A stretch of DNA of 64,000 nt, taken from positions 3,277,922 to 3,341,921 of the forward strand of contig RPFO01000276.1 of NCBI GenBank assembly GCA_009746045.1, written 5' to 3'. Every line of letters begins with the position of its first letter. Position 1 is the stretch's first letter. Under the pieces are notes generated by a model that was not told the origin of the DNA, did no database searches, and saw only the letters and a program-made list of their open reading frames with translations. This document shows positions 12,714 through 24,518 of the stretch, piece by piece. Source of the stretch: Mesostigma viride. Its lineage: Eukaryota > Streptophyta > Mesostigmatophyceae > Mesostigmatales > Mesostigmataceae. Made by a program: the position numbers and the translations under genes.

Positions 12714-14430
12714 ATCATCCATGGGGGCCATTATATGGGCGCTCATGCGTGTGGGCCACATGCTAGGCTAAGCCTGACTAATCTACACTACTGCCAGGTA
12801 TATATTCCCTAGTCTGAGGTGGTAGGAGGGGCCCGCCATGGCTTGTGGTCAACGTGGATGACCGCCCCCCTCCAGTATACCGGCTTCCCCCCTGCGCTCT
12901 GCCGGAGCTGAAGGTAGGTAGGCCATAGTAGCTCGCGTCGCCGTTGTTGCTGGGCCAGGGTCAAGTCGTGGTCCAGGGTGAAGCGAGACCCCGAGAGCTT
13001 CTTGCGGCACTTAAGGAACGACAGCTTGTCCGCCACATGTGTACTTAAAGGTGAGGAGCACAGGTGCCGGGCCAGCCTTACCCCGTGCGCGGGGGAGGCG
13101 GACAGCCGACATCCGCAGCTCACCAGTGAGTAGCATGGGGGCAAAAATGTCGCGCCTCGCTGAGAAGGCTCGTGGAGGTCTCACCTGCCGGCTGGTCGAA
13201 GTGCTTGACCATGACATTGTGGCTGCGCCTGGCGATGTCGGCTTCCTCGCGAAGGTCGAGTGCTTGTTGCTTGAGCTGTGCCGCGATGGTGGAGGTGGTG
13301 GAGGTGGTGTGATGCTTAAGCAAGTCCGCCCAGGTGGAGGGAGCATCACTGGCCGGGCCAGCAGGTGCCGGCTGGGCGCAGCGATTTCCTTCACCGCCTG
13401 GGCGGTGAGGCCTGCATGCGGTGTCATGCAAGCGCTCAAGGGCGGTCGCGGTGGCTTGGAGGCACTGGTCAAGGTCGAGGAGCTGGGCCGTGATGTCGGC
13501 AGTGGAGGCGGAAATGGTGGTGGAGGCGGAGGCGACGGTGGTGGAAAGGTGAGGAAGCTCAGCATGGCCAGCAGCCGGTGCCGCCCAGTGCTGCCACATC
13601 GGTAGCAAGGGGGGTCACGTGCTGCTAGAAGGCTTCCGTAAGGATGGAACGGAGTGTGGGGGCGGAGATGCATGGATGGAGCCCAGATCTCGCCATCAGA
13701 GCGCATGAGAAGGGAGTTGAGAATGGTGTGCTGGAGTCTGGGGCGGGCGCACCCGAGCAGAGTGTCGGTGTTAAACCAAAATTTGCCGTCCGGGAGGAGG
13801 AGGCGATTGATGTCGTGGAGATGGAGGCCGGCACAGGTCGTAAAGCGAGGCGAAGTCCCCCCAGAATTAATTAATTAATTAATTAAACTCGTGCTCCCGT
13901 AATTGGGGAGTCACGGAGCACCGAAGTGCTTTTAATCCCTGTGTGTGCACTACAGGAGAAATGGCAGAGACCCCCAGTCTCCTTCATGCCAAAGGCATGC
14001 CACAGCTGCAATCGGGCGCGGCTAGCTAAAAGGACAGGCTATAATAACGATCCGGCAAACTGTGGGTGCAATAAGACCCATGTGAGCATATCATAGCAAG
14101 GAGCGTGGGCAAGTAATCTGAACATAGCCAGGGCGTAGCATGGCTGTACTAGGACTAGGCTAAGGCTATGGCTGGTTGTGTACCGTGCGTTGGCGGCACG
14201 TGACTAGGTGTGTTGGCACAGCTAGGCGACATCTAGGCATGGCTGCCTTAGCGGCAGTGACGCCAATGGTTACAAGCTAGGGCTATTGCTATTCTAGCCC
14301 GCTGGGGGCGTCCACATCTTGTGGTTGATCATCAGGTCCCCGCCCCTCCAGTACACCTTGGGCTTCTGGGGGTCCTGCTTATGGCGGAGGTATTCCGGCC
14401 ACAGGTCGCGTCGCTGCTGTTGCTGAGCGG

Positions 14431-17400
14431 CAGAGTTCAATTATACGCAATACGCTGTTATACGCGCGGGCTCCGTATAATGGATAATACGGTATAATAC
14501 GGTATTATCCGGAAATTATACGTGAATACTGGATTTAATCGTTTTTTGGGTTGTTTCATGCATTTTGACATCATTTCAAGCAGTCCACATGTTTCTGACA
14601 CTAAATTACACATGATACATGGGTTGCCACTGCTCAGCAGTGCATGGGAACACTGTAAATGTTTATATGGCCCCAATAACAGTGGCAGGGAGTACCTGCC
14701 ACTGTTCTTGGGGTGATATAAACACTTATCTACAATGGCACTATGAAACAGACATGTTGTCCATTGTTGACAACTGGTTATTAAACCTCATAAGCATAGG
14801 TTACATCAAAAGACCAAGCAGCATGCATGCAATTTTTTAACACAACAATTTATTAGAATGATGCATGCCAGTTCACAATGCAGATTGAGACATCAGTCAT
14901 GCTATATGCAAACTGCACTGCACATAACACATATGCTACCGTCATCAGTGCATGTCAAAATAGTGGCAAAAAATGACCATGAATATAGCTGGCCCTGAGC
15001 ATTCATAAAGCCACACACCCTACAGTGCACACTAGTGCACATGCATTGCACAATCCCATTGCACGCCATGGCACACCAAGCATGCCATCATCACATGATG
15101 CGCGGCGTACAACCCAAGCAATGCATGGCCAGTTGGCCATTGGCCATGCAGAAGACCAAGAACCAAGGGCTGGCCAGCGAGGCCAAGAGCCCAGCCTCCA
15201 AGAGCCTTGAGCTGTCAGCACTGGCTTTAGTCCCACACAATTATAGGGGCATCCTCGGGCTCAAACTCCTTGATTGCATCAATGGCCCGCAGGTTGTGGT
15301 GGACGTAGATGAGGCGCTGGTGGTTCTCGTGCGTCAGCCGGTTGCGCTTGAGGTTCTTGATCCAGCCAGCCTGGGAGTTGACGCGCTCCACCGCACCCGA
15401 TGATGTTGGCTGGGCAAGAATTCGGACCGCCACACGTTGCAGCTCGAGGGCACTGAGGCGCCCCAGGTGCGCCACCACTGGTATGGCACGAGGTCCTTTG
15501 CCCGCGCTTGCCGCTGGGGGGCCTCCATGGCGATCTCGCCCAGCTTGTCGCGATACTGCTGCCACTGCTTCTGGGCCAGGTCGCAGGCCTGCTCGTCACC
15601 GAGGTGGACCCTCTCGATGACCTCGCGCAGGCCTGTCATGACCTGCACATGGCGAATTGTGGGCATAGTTGTGGGGATGTTCAGTGCATGGGTGGGCGAA
15701 AGGGATACGCATTGATTTAGCCAAGAACTAAGGGCATTACATGTCAAAGAAACCATACAATCATCGAAATCTAACGTAGAGACACAGGTGGTGTCATGGA
15801 CATGGGAAGGAAGCTGAAAGCAATTCATAAGGCATTACTAACCTCGGCATTGGTCTCCTGGGCATGCTCAGCCCCCCAGTAGCGCGGGTTAAGCGCATAG
15901 CCTGCCGCGTGGAGGTCGGAATGCATGTAGTCCCACCGCTCGCGCACGAGCGTCTGCAGGCGCCTGGAGAGGGCGGGGGGCAGGCCAGCGACATCGGCCA
16001 CCTCGGCGTGCAGCTGAAACATGGCGTAGTACACCTCCCCTGCCGCTGGGACGTCGGAATCGAAGAGCTTGAGCACCCGGTTCATCGGGCGGAAGACCTC
16101 CACCAGCATCTTGACATTGGCCCAGAAGCGCGGGTCGCCCACAATGTCGCGGACGTTCTCGAAAGCCCCGGCCCAGCGCTGCCGGAGCGCGTACTCCACC
16201 ACCTCGCCTGCCTCGAACGTGAGCATCAGCCTGGCCTTGCCCTCGAGCACGCTCTCGGCAGAAAGGAACCTGGGACAGCAAGGCCATGCACATAAGGGAA
16301 CACAAAGCATCACGTTAGGCAAATCAACAACACTTGCGCTATATACATGCATGTGGTATAAGAAGCACAACTTGGTCCAGCGTGGAACTGAAATAGCCCG
16401 CGTACCGTGTCCCGAACCGGGTGTCGCCGTGCTTCTTCAGCGTCTTCCCCTTCCTGTCGATGGACTTGAAAAAGTGGTTGACCTTCTCGTGCGCATTGAC
16501 GAACACCACAACTGTGTTGACCTTGTCCAGCGTCTCGGCCACCACTCGCTCACGCCCGATGTCCTCCAAGCAGAGGTCCATGGAGTGGGCAGTGCAGCGG
16601 CTCACGATGATGTGGGGGTGATTCTCTTGGAGAATTTGCTTCATCCGCTCCATGGCATAAGCGGTGTCCGTGACAATCTGCACGATGTTGCCAGCACCAA
16701 TCTTGTTGATGTGCTCCTCAAGCGTGCCTGCCATGAATTCAGCTGACTTGGTCTGGCCAGTCACCAGATCAGATGCGACAAAGTATGTGAAATTTGGAAG
16801 CTGGAAAACATTCATGATGTGCTGTTCTCCCGTGATGTCCTTCCAGCCATCGGAGATGATGGTGCCGCCGGTGGAGAACGCCAGCTGGGTCCGCGAAACA
16901 ACCTCGCGCTCCACGTCCATCCCGACAGCGGCAGCATGCACGGTGCGCATCATCTGGCCGCTGGGAGGTTCGTACGTGAGGCCTGAGCGGCTGATGGCAA
17001 CGATGGCCTGGCGGAAGTGGGGATTGTTGACTGCGTTGAAAGGAATGCCTGCCGACATGAATCCCTTGGCCAGCTTCTTGTGCAGGTCCCCCTTGCCCAG
17101 ACCGACTGCTGCAGGCATGGACCGCTGGCCGCCAGCAAGAAGCAGCGAGCCACCCGAGCCTCCAGCCCTTGCCGAACCGCCATTGCTGGGCCTCGAGCCT
17201 CCAGAGCCTCCAGAGCCTCCAGAGCCTCCAGAGCCGCCAGAGACGCCTGTGGACCCGGCATGGGTGCTGGGCCCATCGTCGCCATCCTCCTCCTCCTCGT
17301 CAGCAGACTCAGGGAGGTCGCCATCGTCGGCGAGTGCCTGCTTTGACCTGCGCCGCAGCTCCGCCTTGCGCTTGTCACCGGCCACCCGGGCGTGAAGCAA

Positions 17401-18080
17401 ACGACGACGCAGATCCCGAGGCGGCCTACTGCACTCGCCAACACCAGCATCCCTTGCATAGGATGCACCAAGAATGTGGGCAGTTGCCCGGCTGGTGCTG
17501 CCACTGAAAGTCTTCTTGCACAGCCTGCAAGCAAACGCGTAGTTGCAAGTCTGGACACCTTGAGCGTTGAGCTTGCGCTTCTTGTCGATGAACGTCCACA
17601 CCGTGTAAGACTCGTTGCCGTCGTCCTCGTCAGCGTCAATACGCTCTTGTTCAATCAATGCCAAGTCGTCATCGTCATGTTGGTCCCCCATCGCACGTGA
17701 GAGGCGAGGTGGTGGCTGCCCTAAGGCAAGGGCACAGAGCAGTGGTGCGTGGAGGGTTGCCAACTATCCATGCTAGCTTGCTTATGAAGATCTTGAGTCT
17801 CACGGTTGCCAAATGTGAACCAGTGGATGGATTCCGTAGTGAGATCGATGGTTCCTGAGTTCCCTTGCTTTCCCGCCTTAGTTCCCGCCCGAAAAATTTG
17901 GCTGCCGGACCTCGGATGAGCGCGAAAACCCCATAATACGCGCGCTTATACGAATTATTCGCCGTATCATACGTAAAAATACGCAAATCGTATAAAACGC
18001 ATAAAAATTGTACGCTCGACCTTGTATAACGCGTATTATACCGTATTATACCGTATAATACGCCGTATAATTGAACACTG
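14431..18080 (-). mobile_element. hAT DNA transposon, complete ends
   Basis: 3,650 bp bounded by terminal inverted repeats CAGAGTTCAATTATACG (14431) and the complement of CAGTGTTCAATTATACG (ends 18080). The 8-bp target duplication CTGAGCGG is perfect at 14423-14430 and 18081-18088. An 8-bp duplication and CAG-starting ends are diagnostic of the hAT superfamily. Subterminal regions are rich in TATACG/CGTATA repeats, the usual place for transposase binding. It carries one spliced transposase gene and sits in ORF1 of H3. Confidence 0.95.
15227..17691 (-). CDS. hAT transposase (BED finger, DUF659, C-terminal dimerisation)
   Basis: Three exons on the minus strand: 17691-16406, 16269-15843 and 15642-15227, with GT-AG introns of 136 and 200 bp. 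The first two joins are in phase: TRFGTR joins FLSAESVLEGK, and QETNAE joins VMTGLREVIER. The start ATG at 17691 (MGDQHDDDD) was chosen because no upstream ATG is in frame. Seen: an acidic N-terminus, a BED-type finger (C55-x2-C58 ... H72), a Gly-Ser linker, a DUF659-like block (SDGWKDITGEQHIMNVF, VTDTAYAMERM, CTAHSMDLCLEDIG) and the hAT dimerisation end (RILAQPTSSGAVERVNSQAG, KRNRLTHENHQRL). The Asp, Asp and Glu expected of a hAT catalytic triad are present. Exon 3 needs a one-base frame change around 15465-15490 to link PYQWWRTW with LSALELQRV. It is therefore either just disabled or carries an assembly error. Confidence 0.88.
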
Positions 18081-19046
18081 CTGAGCGGGGGTGAGGTCGT
18101 CATCCAGCGTCCAGGTGAGGTCGTGCAACCGCTTGCGACGAGAGAGGAACCGCTGCTTATCCTCAGGGGAGGGGAAGGTGAGTATAGGACTGGTGGGGGA
18201 GCCGCCTTGTCCCGTGAGTGGGGAAGGCGGTGGCACCCACGCAGTTCTACCTCACCTACCAGGCCCATGAGGGTAAGAAGCTGGTTCTTGAGCTCGTCAG
18301 CAAGAGAGGTTGACGTCTCACCTGGCTTCTGGGGGAAGCGACGTAGCACCACTCGGCACTCGCGGCGAGCGCGGTCGGTGACCTCTCGTTGCTGGGCCTG
18401 GCGGTGGTCCTCCAGCTCCTGGAGCTTTGTGGCGATGGCGTCGGTGGTGGAGGCGGTCGCTGACCGCAGCAGGTCCGCGTAGTCCTGAGAGCGGCGGGAG
18501 GTCGCCAGCATCCTGCCGGGGTGGCTGGGATGCAATGGTGGCCGTCTGCTCCGCTATCTTGGGGACCTGTGTGGCCAGGGCCTCGGTGTGGGCGGTGATG
18601 GCCTCAAGCTTCTTCAGGAGCACGCCACACTTGCCCTCCACCTGGTTAAGGCGAGAGACAAGTGCAGCATGGTTTTCCGAAGCCTGCGCCGCGGTGTGTA
18701 GCGCCGTGAACTGGGGTTGTAGCTTGTGGACGACCTTGGTTTCCACGTTGGAGACCCGGGCTTCCACCGTGTTGAGCGTGGTGTTCAGCGATGTCAGCTT
18801 CTCGGCCAGCGGCCAGGTCACGTGCTCCTCCAGCACTGCGCGGATGTCATCCTTGCAGAGGGAGGGAGCCGATGGGGCAGCCGGCTGTGCGAGGCTGGCG
18901 TTGATCGCTCTGGTGATGTCGCCGACGCAGCGCTGGTAGTGGCTGGTCAAGATAAACAGGCGTTGGCTTGGTTCGTCAAAGGTGTAGAGCCAGGACGTGT
19001 CGCGGTAGTCGATAGCCGCCCCCCCCTTCAGGATCACGAAGAGCTT

Positions 19047-21609
19047 TGTCACGTCCGTGATCATTTACGTCCGTGCACTCAAGAAGTTACGCGGTTGCCG
19101 TAATCGGAATCGTTACCAACGTTTGGTTGGTCCTGATTCAGTAGGCCGCAGGCTTTGTTCCTTGGGCCGGTGTGGAGCGCCGCGCCGGAAAGGCCTGAAT
19201 TTCTAGAGTGACAGTCTTAGGTGACCTGACTTAGGTTTAGGCGCAAGACTTTGGGGCGCAAAGCCTTGGTGGCTTGCGCAATATTCCGGTGCGTGACATT
19301 TGGCAGTTACGAATCTTTTGTATTGTCCAGACGGAATGATGTTCAGTCCATCGGACAAAGCTAGATACGCAGATCGTAGTGTGCGGTGTGCTGGCTCGCA
19401 CGTGGCTGTCGAACAGACTTGCTATGCATTTTGCTGGCAGTCTAACTGCACGTCAGGCGGCTTGCTGGCAAATGCGACAGCGCATGGATGCCGGGATTTT
19501 TGGAGGTATTTAGGAGCACAGCAGCGGCCATGGTGGTCGTTGTTCGCTCGTTACTCTCCCTCACAACTTGGTGTTGTCGTCAAGGGGTTTAATAGTGGAA
19601 CAATCCGGAGCAGCCCCCGAGAGTGGTTGCAATGAGTAATTGTCATGAGATTGGTTGACGGAAGTGATAACTGTTTGGTTTCGTCAAGATGATGTGTGTA
19701 TTGTGGGCGAGACTCGGGAAGGAACCCGGTCGTCGTTGGCCAGTGAGCCATAGCTGGGGTAAGCGGGATAGGTAGACAGGATAGGGGGCGCTAAAGGACA
19801 CTGCCAGCCGTAAGCCAAGCGGAGCAGTGTGGCGTCACCCGAGGCCTGCTAGGTTATCAAGAACCGCTTAGCCTTATTTGGACAGTGACGCACAAGTACG
19901 ACATTATACGACTAGACAACACTTGTATTCTTGTCGATGTCTTTTGAAATTAAATGTGAATGGTTTGGTTGCTTTCCAAGTATATAAAGCATCATGGTTT
20001 TATTCTACACCTGGCTGGCTACGGAATTGCCTCTCATGAGGTCGGCGGCCAAGTATGTCCGTGACCTGCATCTCACAGGATTTTAACGAGCGAACAACCC
20101 TTGGCGGGTTCAGTTCGGACAGCCTGAGCCGGAGATATACCCAAGCTGCTTGCAGAATCAAGCACTTGGAAGAGGATTAAGCTTATCCTTTAAAAAGCTA
20201 TGAAGAGGATTAGGCTTATCCTTGAAAAAGCCATGAAGAGGATTATGCTTATCCTTGAAAAAGCACTGAAGAGGTTATTGCTTAGCCTATTTGAAAAGCA
20301 TGTGTGGTCCTGTCGTGGGAATTTTTTTTCCCTATGTGATCCTCTTTTTGACTTTTTGGCTCTTCATTTTTTCGAGCTAAAAAGTGGGGGGGAATATAGT
20401 GGATCACACACAAGAGTACTCTATTGCTATGGATATGCCTTCCAAGTGATAGGCTAGGATATAATGGCACGCAAACGCGACAGCTGTCACGTCCGTGATC
20501 ATTTACGTCCGTGCACTCAAGAAGTTACGCGGTTGCCGTAATCGGAATCGTTACCACGTTTGGTTGGTTCCGATTCAGTAGGCCGCAGGCTTTGTTCCTT
20601 GGGCCGGTGTGGAGCGCCGCGCCGGAAAGGCCTGAATTTCTAGAGTGACAGTCTTAGGTGACCTGACTTAGGTTTAGGCGCAAGACTTTGGGGCGCAAAG
20701 CCTTGGTGGCTTGCGCAATATTCCGGTGCGTGACATTTGGCAGTTACGAATCTTTGTATTGTCCAGACGGAATGATGTTCAGTCCATCGGACAAAGCTAG
20801 ATACGCAGATCGTAGTGTGCGGTGTGCTGGCTCGCACGTGGCTGTCGAACAGACTTGCTATGCATTTTGCTGGCAGTCTAACTGCACGTCAGGCGGCTTG
20901 CTGGCAAATGCGACAGCGCATGGATGCCGGGATTTTTGGAGGTATTTAGGAGCACAGCAGCGGCCATGGTGGTCGTTGTTCGCTCGTTACTCTCCCTCAC
21001 AACTTGGTGTTGTCGTCAAGGGGTTTAATAGTGGAACAATCCGGAGCAGCCCCCGAGAGTGGTTGCAATGAGTAATTGTCATGAGATTGGTTGACGGAAG
21101 TGATAACTGTTTGGTTTCGTCAAGATGATGTGTGTATTGTGGGCGAGACTCGGGAAGGAACCCGGTCGTCGTTGGCCAGTGAGCCATAGCTGGGGTAAGC
21201 GGGATAGGTAGACAGGATAGGGGGCGCTAAAGGACACTGCCAGCCGTAAGCCAAGCGGAGCAGTGTGGCGTCACCCGAGGCCTGCTAGGTTATCAAGAAC
21301 CGCTTAGCCTTATTTGTACAGTGACGCACAAGTACGACATTATACGACTAGACAACACTTGTATTCTTGTCGATGTCTTTTGAAATTAAATGTGAATGGT
21401 TTGGTTGCTTTCCAAGTATATAAAGCATCATGGTTTTATTCTACACCTGGCTGGCTACGGAATTGCCTGTCATGAGGTCGGCGGCCAAGTATGTCCGTGA
21501 CCTGCATCTCACAGGATTTTATATAGTGGATCACACACAAGAGTACTCTATTGCTATGGATATGCCTTCCAAGTGATAGGCTAGGATATAATGGCACGCA
21601 AACGCGACA
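19047..21609. mobile_element. Tandem pair of LTR-like repeats inserted in H3
   Basis: Two near-identical direct copies, 19047-20482 and 20485-21609, both starting TGTCACGTCCGTG and ending ACGCGACA (TG...CA), with only GC between them. The flanks carry a 4-bp duplication, GCTT (19043-19046 and 21610-21613). The second copy lacks about 300 bp (20090-20393 of the first). Each has a TATA-like TATATAAAG (about 19979 and 21418). Candidate: two LTRs in direct junction, like an integrated two-LTR form, or a tandemly duplicated small transposon with short inverted ends. A 111-112-codon ORF is repeated in both, but I see no family for it. Confidence 0.7.
20165..20300. repeat. Four 33-bp tandem repeats
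   Basis: Copies of GAAGAGGATTANGCTTATCC plus TTGAAAAAGCNAT, drifting toward the last copy. They lie in the part of the first LTR-like unit that is absent from the second. Confidence 0.75.
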
Positions 21610-22869
21610 GCTTCCGTTCCTGTACGAGGAACTCGAGAACCTCGACGCATTCCTGCGGCGACAGTCTCTGCCACTCGACGAGGGAGAACATTCCGTCGCC
21701 GGGCAAGTATTGGCTCCATTTGTGGCGATCGTGGCATGGTTTCTTGGGTTCAGGCGAGGCGCTTGGCGAGGGTTTGGCGGGTAAGCCTGTCGGCTGAACA
21801 ATGGCGAGGGCGAGAGGGTTGGGCTGGGCGCTGGGAAGCTGTGCCAGCTCCTTTTCCAGCCCTCGTTTTGCTTTGGTAGTCGTCATAGCTGGTCACGTGC
21901 GTGACTTTGTCTATACTGCGTGGCAGCCGTAACCGTTTATACTGGCAAACTTGTGCGTCTTAGAAAGGCGCATCGAATGCAAGTGGTCTGACCGAATTTG
22001 GGGCTCAGACGCAAAAGATCTGAGCTCCGCCGTCAGCCATACCGCCGTCAGCCATTTTCGTCGCTTTTAGCCCCCCAGAAGATGCAATGCAGAGCAGTTG
22101 CCGGCCCGGGCATGTTGGTCCAGTCGTGATCGTCGACCTTGAAAGGTTGGGGCCGAAAGCGCGGTTCTGAGGGGCGTGAAAATTCTCCTGTTTTGTCGCC
22201 TGGGCGGCTGCGTTTAGGCCGGATCAGGCGATGCAGATGGCGAGGCGGCCCGGGAGGTGGCCCGGCCGGGAGGCGGCCCGGGAGGGTTCGGGGCGACCAC
22301 CAGTGCGCGACTAGTGTCGATCACCGCTGCCTGCCGGACCTGAGGGCGAAGCGGCAGCCTGCGCTGCAGACGTATTTTCATGGCCGAGCGCAGCCGCCAG
22401 GCTGCGTTGCGTCGAGGAGCGTTTGCTCGTCATTTATTGCGTATTAGCTTCGGGAAATTATATCAGCATGTGCGTCTGAGAAAGACGAAGCAATAGTGAC
22501 GGATGTTCACAACCGAATTCGGTGCTCAAACGTGAAAGTTATGAGCTCCGCTGTCAGCCATGGCTACCTCGTGGCCGGGTTGCATGGCAAATACGGGTAC
22601 GGGGTATAATACGCGGACCTAAAATACGCGTATTATACGTGGGGGGTGTAAAATACGCGGCGGTAAAATACGCGACAGTTTTTGTGGTCCAATTGTCAGT
22701 CAGCCAATTAGCACGCTCCTTGATGATGGTCATGCAGTTATTGCAACTGAAATTTGGTGTATGTGCTTATTTATTAACATCTTCCATTAATTTATGCCCT
22801 GCAATCCTATCTGATTATGATTTGTTAAATGCTGGGGGGAGCAGACTGCAACGGGAACTGTAAGGAATC

Positions 22870-23490
22870 AATTAATTAGTTAATTGTAAGGAAAGCCATC
22901 CACTATATAATGCATGAGAGGACATAAGACACAACTTCCGAGAAGCAGGGGTGACGTGCCCTCCTTTGTACTGGATCATGCCGGCCACCATCTGCTTGAA
23001 ATTAAGAGGCGCTCTCAGCCGCATTGAAGGCAATGCCATTCTCGATAAAAAATTCGGCAGCCAGCAGCTGGACACCTTGTTCGTCGACGGGAACCAGCCA
23101 TTTGGTGATGCTCAGCTGGCCTTTGCTGGGAACCGACGACAAGTCAGCCGGCGCAGCCCCTCCCATCTCCGCCAATGATTGCCCTGTTCAAATTGTGATG
23201 CTTCTTGGCGTCTGACTTCTGCAACTTGTTGTTAGCAATCCTGAGAAACCTGCTCCGGATATTCGGTGGAATTTTGTCGCAGGGTAACATCCCTTCCCCT
23301 GCGATTCCGGCAAAGTTTGCACGGACTCGGAATACGCTGATTGGCCCCGCCTTCTAGGAGAAGTTCTTGTTGCAAAATGAGCAGAACATCCTCGACACAT
23401 ACTGCGTTGTGTTACTAACAGCATCTGTGACTGCTTCTTTCTTCTCGACAACGAAATCCTATTCAGGCCCTTTCTTCGGCATGGCTGCAA
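22870..23490 (-). pseudogene. Remnant of a hAT-like transposase N-terminus
   Basis: Minus-strand pieces in two frames: CRGCSAHFATRTSPRRRGQ (C-x2-C start of a BED-like finger, about 23390), an SGKG/PAT-like stretch, and FNAAESAPLNFKQMVAGMIQ (about 22980-23060), the segment that follows the finger in hAT proteins. Stops and shifts break it. The region 22600-23880 is bounded by TATACG/ACGCGTA-rich stretches, but I could not define matching ends. Confidence 0.45.
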
Positions 23491-24102
23491 ATCGAAAATG
23501 GCTGCACACTAGATCGCACAGTCGCACTGGCCTCGTCGTCGCTATATTGCATTACACCGTCAGTAGCACAGCTGGCATTTGCTGGCATTATGCGTTATGT
23601 ACCTAGTCCTAGCTGTCTCCTACCGGCCAAAGATTTTGCAAGGCTTGCGCTTTATGGAAAGAACTGTACGCATCTACTTCTAGTAGTAAAAATCTCAAAT
23701 GTGCAGTGAACGCGCCGCGCTCAGAACCTGGGCACCGCGCCAGTGCCCGCTGCCCGCTGGTACCCCCGAAAAATTCTAAGTCCAAACCGCGTATTCTGAA
23801 GTAAAGTACGCGTATATACGGCGGAGGCCTTCAGTGTACGTTTTCCCGTATTTTTGCGGCTCCGTACGGCGTACTGACCAACCCGAGGCTCGTGGCTTGT
23901 GGTTAGAACTTACCAAGTATTGTTTGATTCTAGGAAGACGTATCAACTTTCAGGCAGGCGTCAGGTTGTTGTTGTTGATTCTGACGCCGGACCTAAAGTC
24001 AGGCAATAGGCATCTAATTTGATCCGCCCGCTTGACGTCATTCTTGCAAGTTTCCGCCATTGCACCAACGACCAGCCTGAAGCCGGAGCACTGCAGTACA
24101 AA

Positions 24103-24518
24103 ATGTTTAACCCGTGTTTTTTTAATTAGAACGCGATATATCGCGTTGTAAGCTTTTTTTAGAACGCGTATAGCACCTTTAGAAGGATTTTTTTTTTCAT
24201 GGTCATGTATATACTTTCCTGAAAGCCCATAAATCAAAGGATTGTTTTAGCTACTCAGACCTACAAAATGCTAATTCATTAGAGAGATACACTGGTTTGA
24301 ATACAGGGGGGTCTGACCATGACCGCGATTTCTTGACCCTAGGTCACAAGTCGGTCATGTGCTTATTCACAAATGGTTCATGAAAAAAATCTGGCTTCTT
24401 GCACGAGCTATGGGCAACATATGCAGGCTCTGTGAAACAAAACTCAGGCCCATTGGGCCACTGGAGCTGTTTTTCATTAGCATCACATGTGCACAATTAC
24501 AACGCAGTACAACGCAGT
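24103..24518. repeat. Foldback repeat, family C (copy 2, inverted)
   Basis: Reverse complement of the repeat at 7158-7556, with small indels. It holds an 18-bp perfect palindrome at 24130-24147. The outer end is TTAACCCGTG; the inner end is ACAACGCAGTACAACGCAG. 24519-25285 holds no feature I can name. Confidence 0.7.

Larger units (their letters stand above)
14294..21886 (-). pseudogene. ORF1 of H3, split by two transposons
   Basis: Segments on the minus strand are 21886-21614 (MTTTKAKRGL to LVQERK), 19042-18089 (LFVILKGGAAIDYRD, a coiled-coil region TLNTVEARVSNVETKV, RVVLRRFPQKPGETSTSL, SRRKRLHDLTWTLDDDLTPAQQ) and 14422-14294 (VYWRGG..., WTPPAG, stop). The joins at both insertions are clean. 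A further frameshift lies near 18480, where the reading moves from one frame (ending about RGPAAVSDRL) to another (DYADLLRSATASTTD). L1 ORF1p-like. Confidence 0.75.
13867..22070 (-). mobile_element. Half-LINE H3 inserted in ORF1 of H1, itself carrying two insertions
   Basis: The target duplication CCCCCCAGAA is at 13857-13866 and 22071-22080. The (TTAA)n tail is at 13867-13886, next to a LINE-A-type hairpin with a slightly longer loop (CTCCC-GTAATT-GGGGAG). ORF1 runs leftwards from 21886 and is interrupted by 19047-21609 (LTR-like pair) and 14431-18080 (hAT). Without the insertions it would be about 2 kb. Confidence 0.85.
12809..22433 (-). pseudogene. ORF1 of half-LINE H1, split by H3 and frameshifted
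   Basis: Start ATG at 22433 (MTSKRSSTQRSL); N-terminal part 22081-22433, C-terminal part 12809-13866, with 8.2 kb of other elements between them. The C-terminal part keeps the L1 ORF1p-like pattern: a coiled-coil-like segment, an RRM-like segment and a C-terminal domain (DLTLAQQQRRREL, GKPVYWRGAVIHVDHKPW). Single-base shifts break the frame several times, for example around 13010-13150. Not translatable as one protein. Confidence 0.75.
10243..22590 (-). mobile_element. Half-LINE H1 (ORF1-only), host of a nested insertion block
   Basis: Its 3' UTR (hairpin ACTCC-GTT-GGGAGT at about 10270) runs from 10260 to 10616 and resumes at 12714. The ORF1 C-terminal half is 12809-13866; the N-terminal part reappears at 22081-22433, after an 8.2-kb interruption. 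Aligning it by eye to H4 and H5 shows the gaps are exactly H2 (10617-12713) and H3 (13867-22070), each flanked by its own target duplication. The 5' end (GCCATGGCTACCTCGTGGC) is at about 22557-22590, the same point as in H4 and H5. I could not find an outer target duplication for H1. Confidence 0.82.

Noticed and set aside
19300-19635. 111-codon ORF found in both LTR-like copies (also at about 20688-21071)
   Set aside because: Conserved only because the two DNA copies are nearly identical; no domain and the reading differs upstream after a one-base indel.
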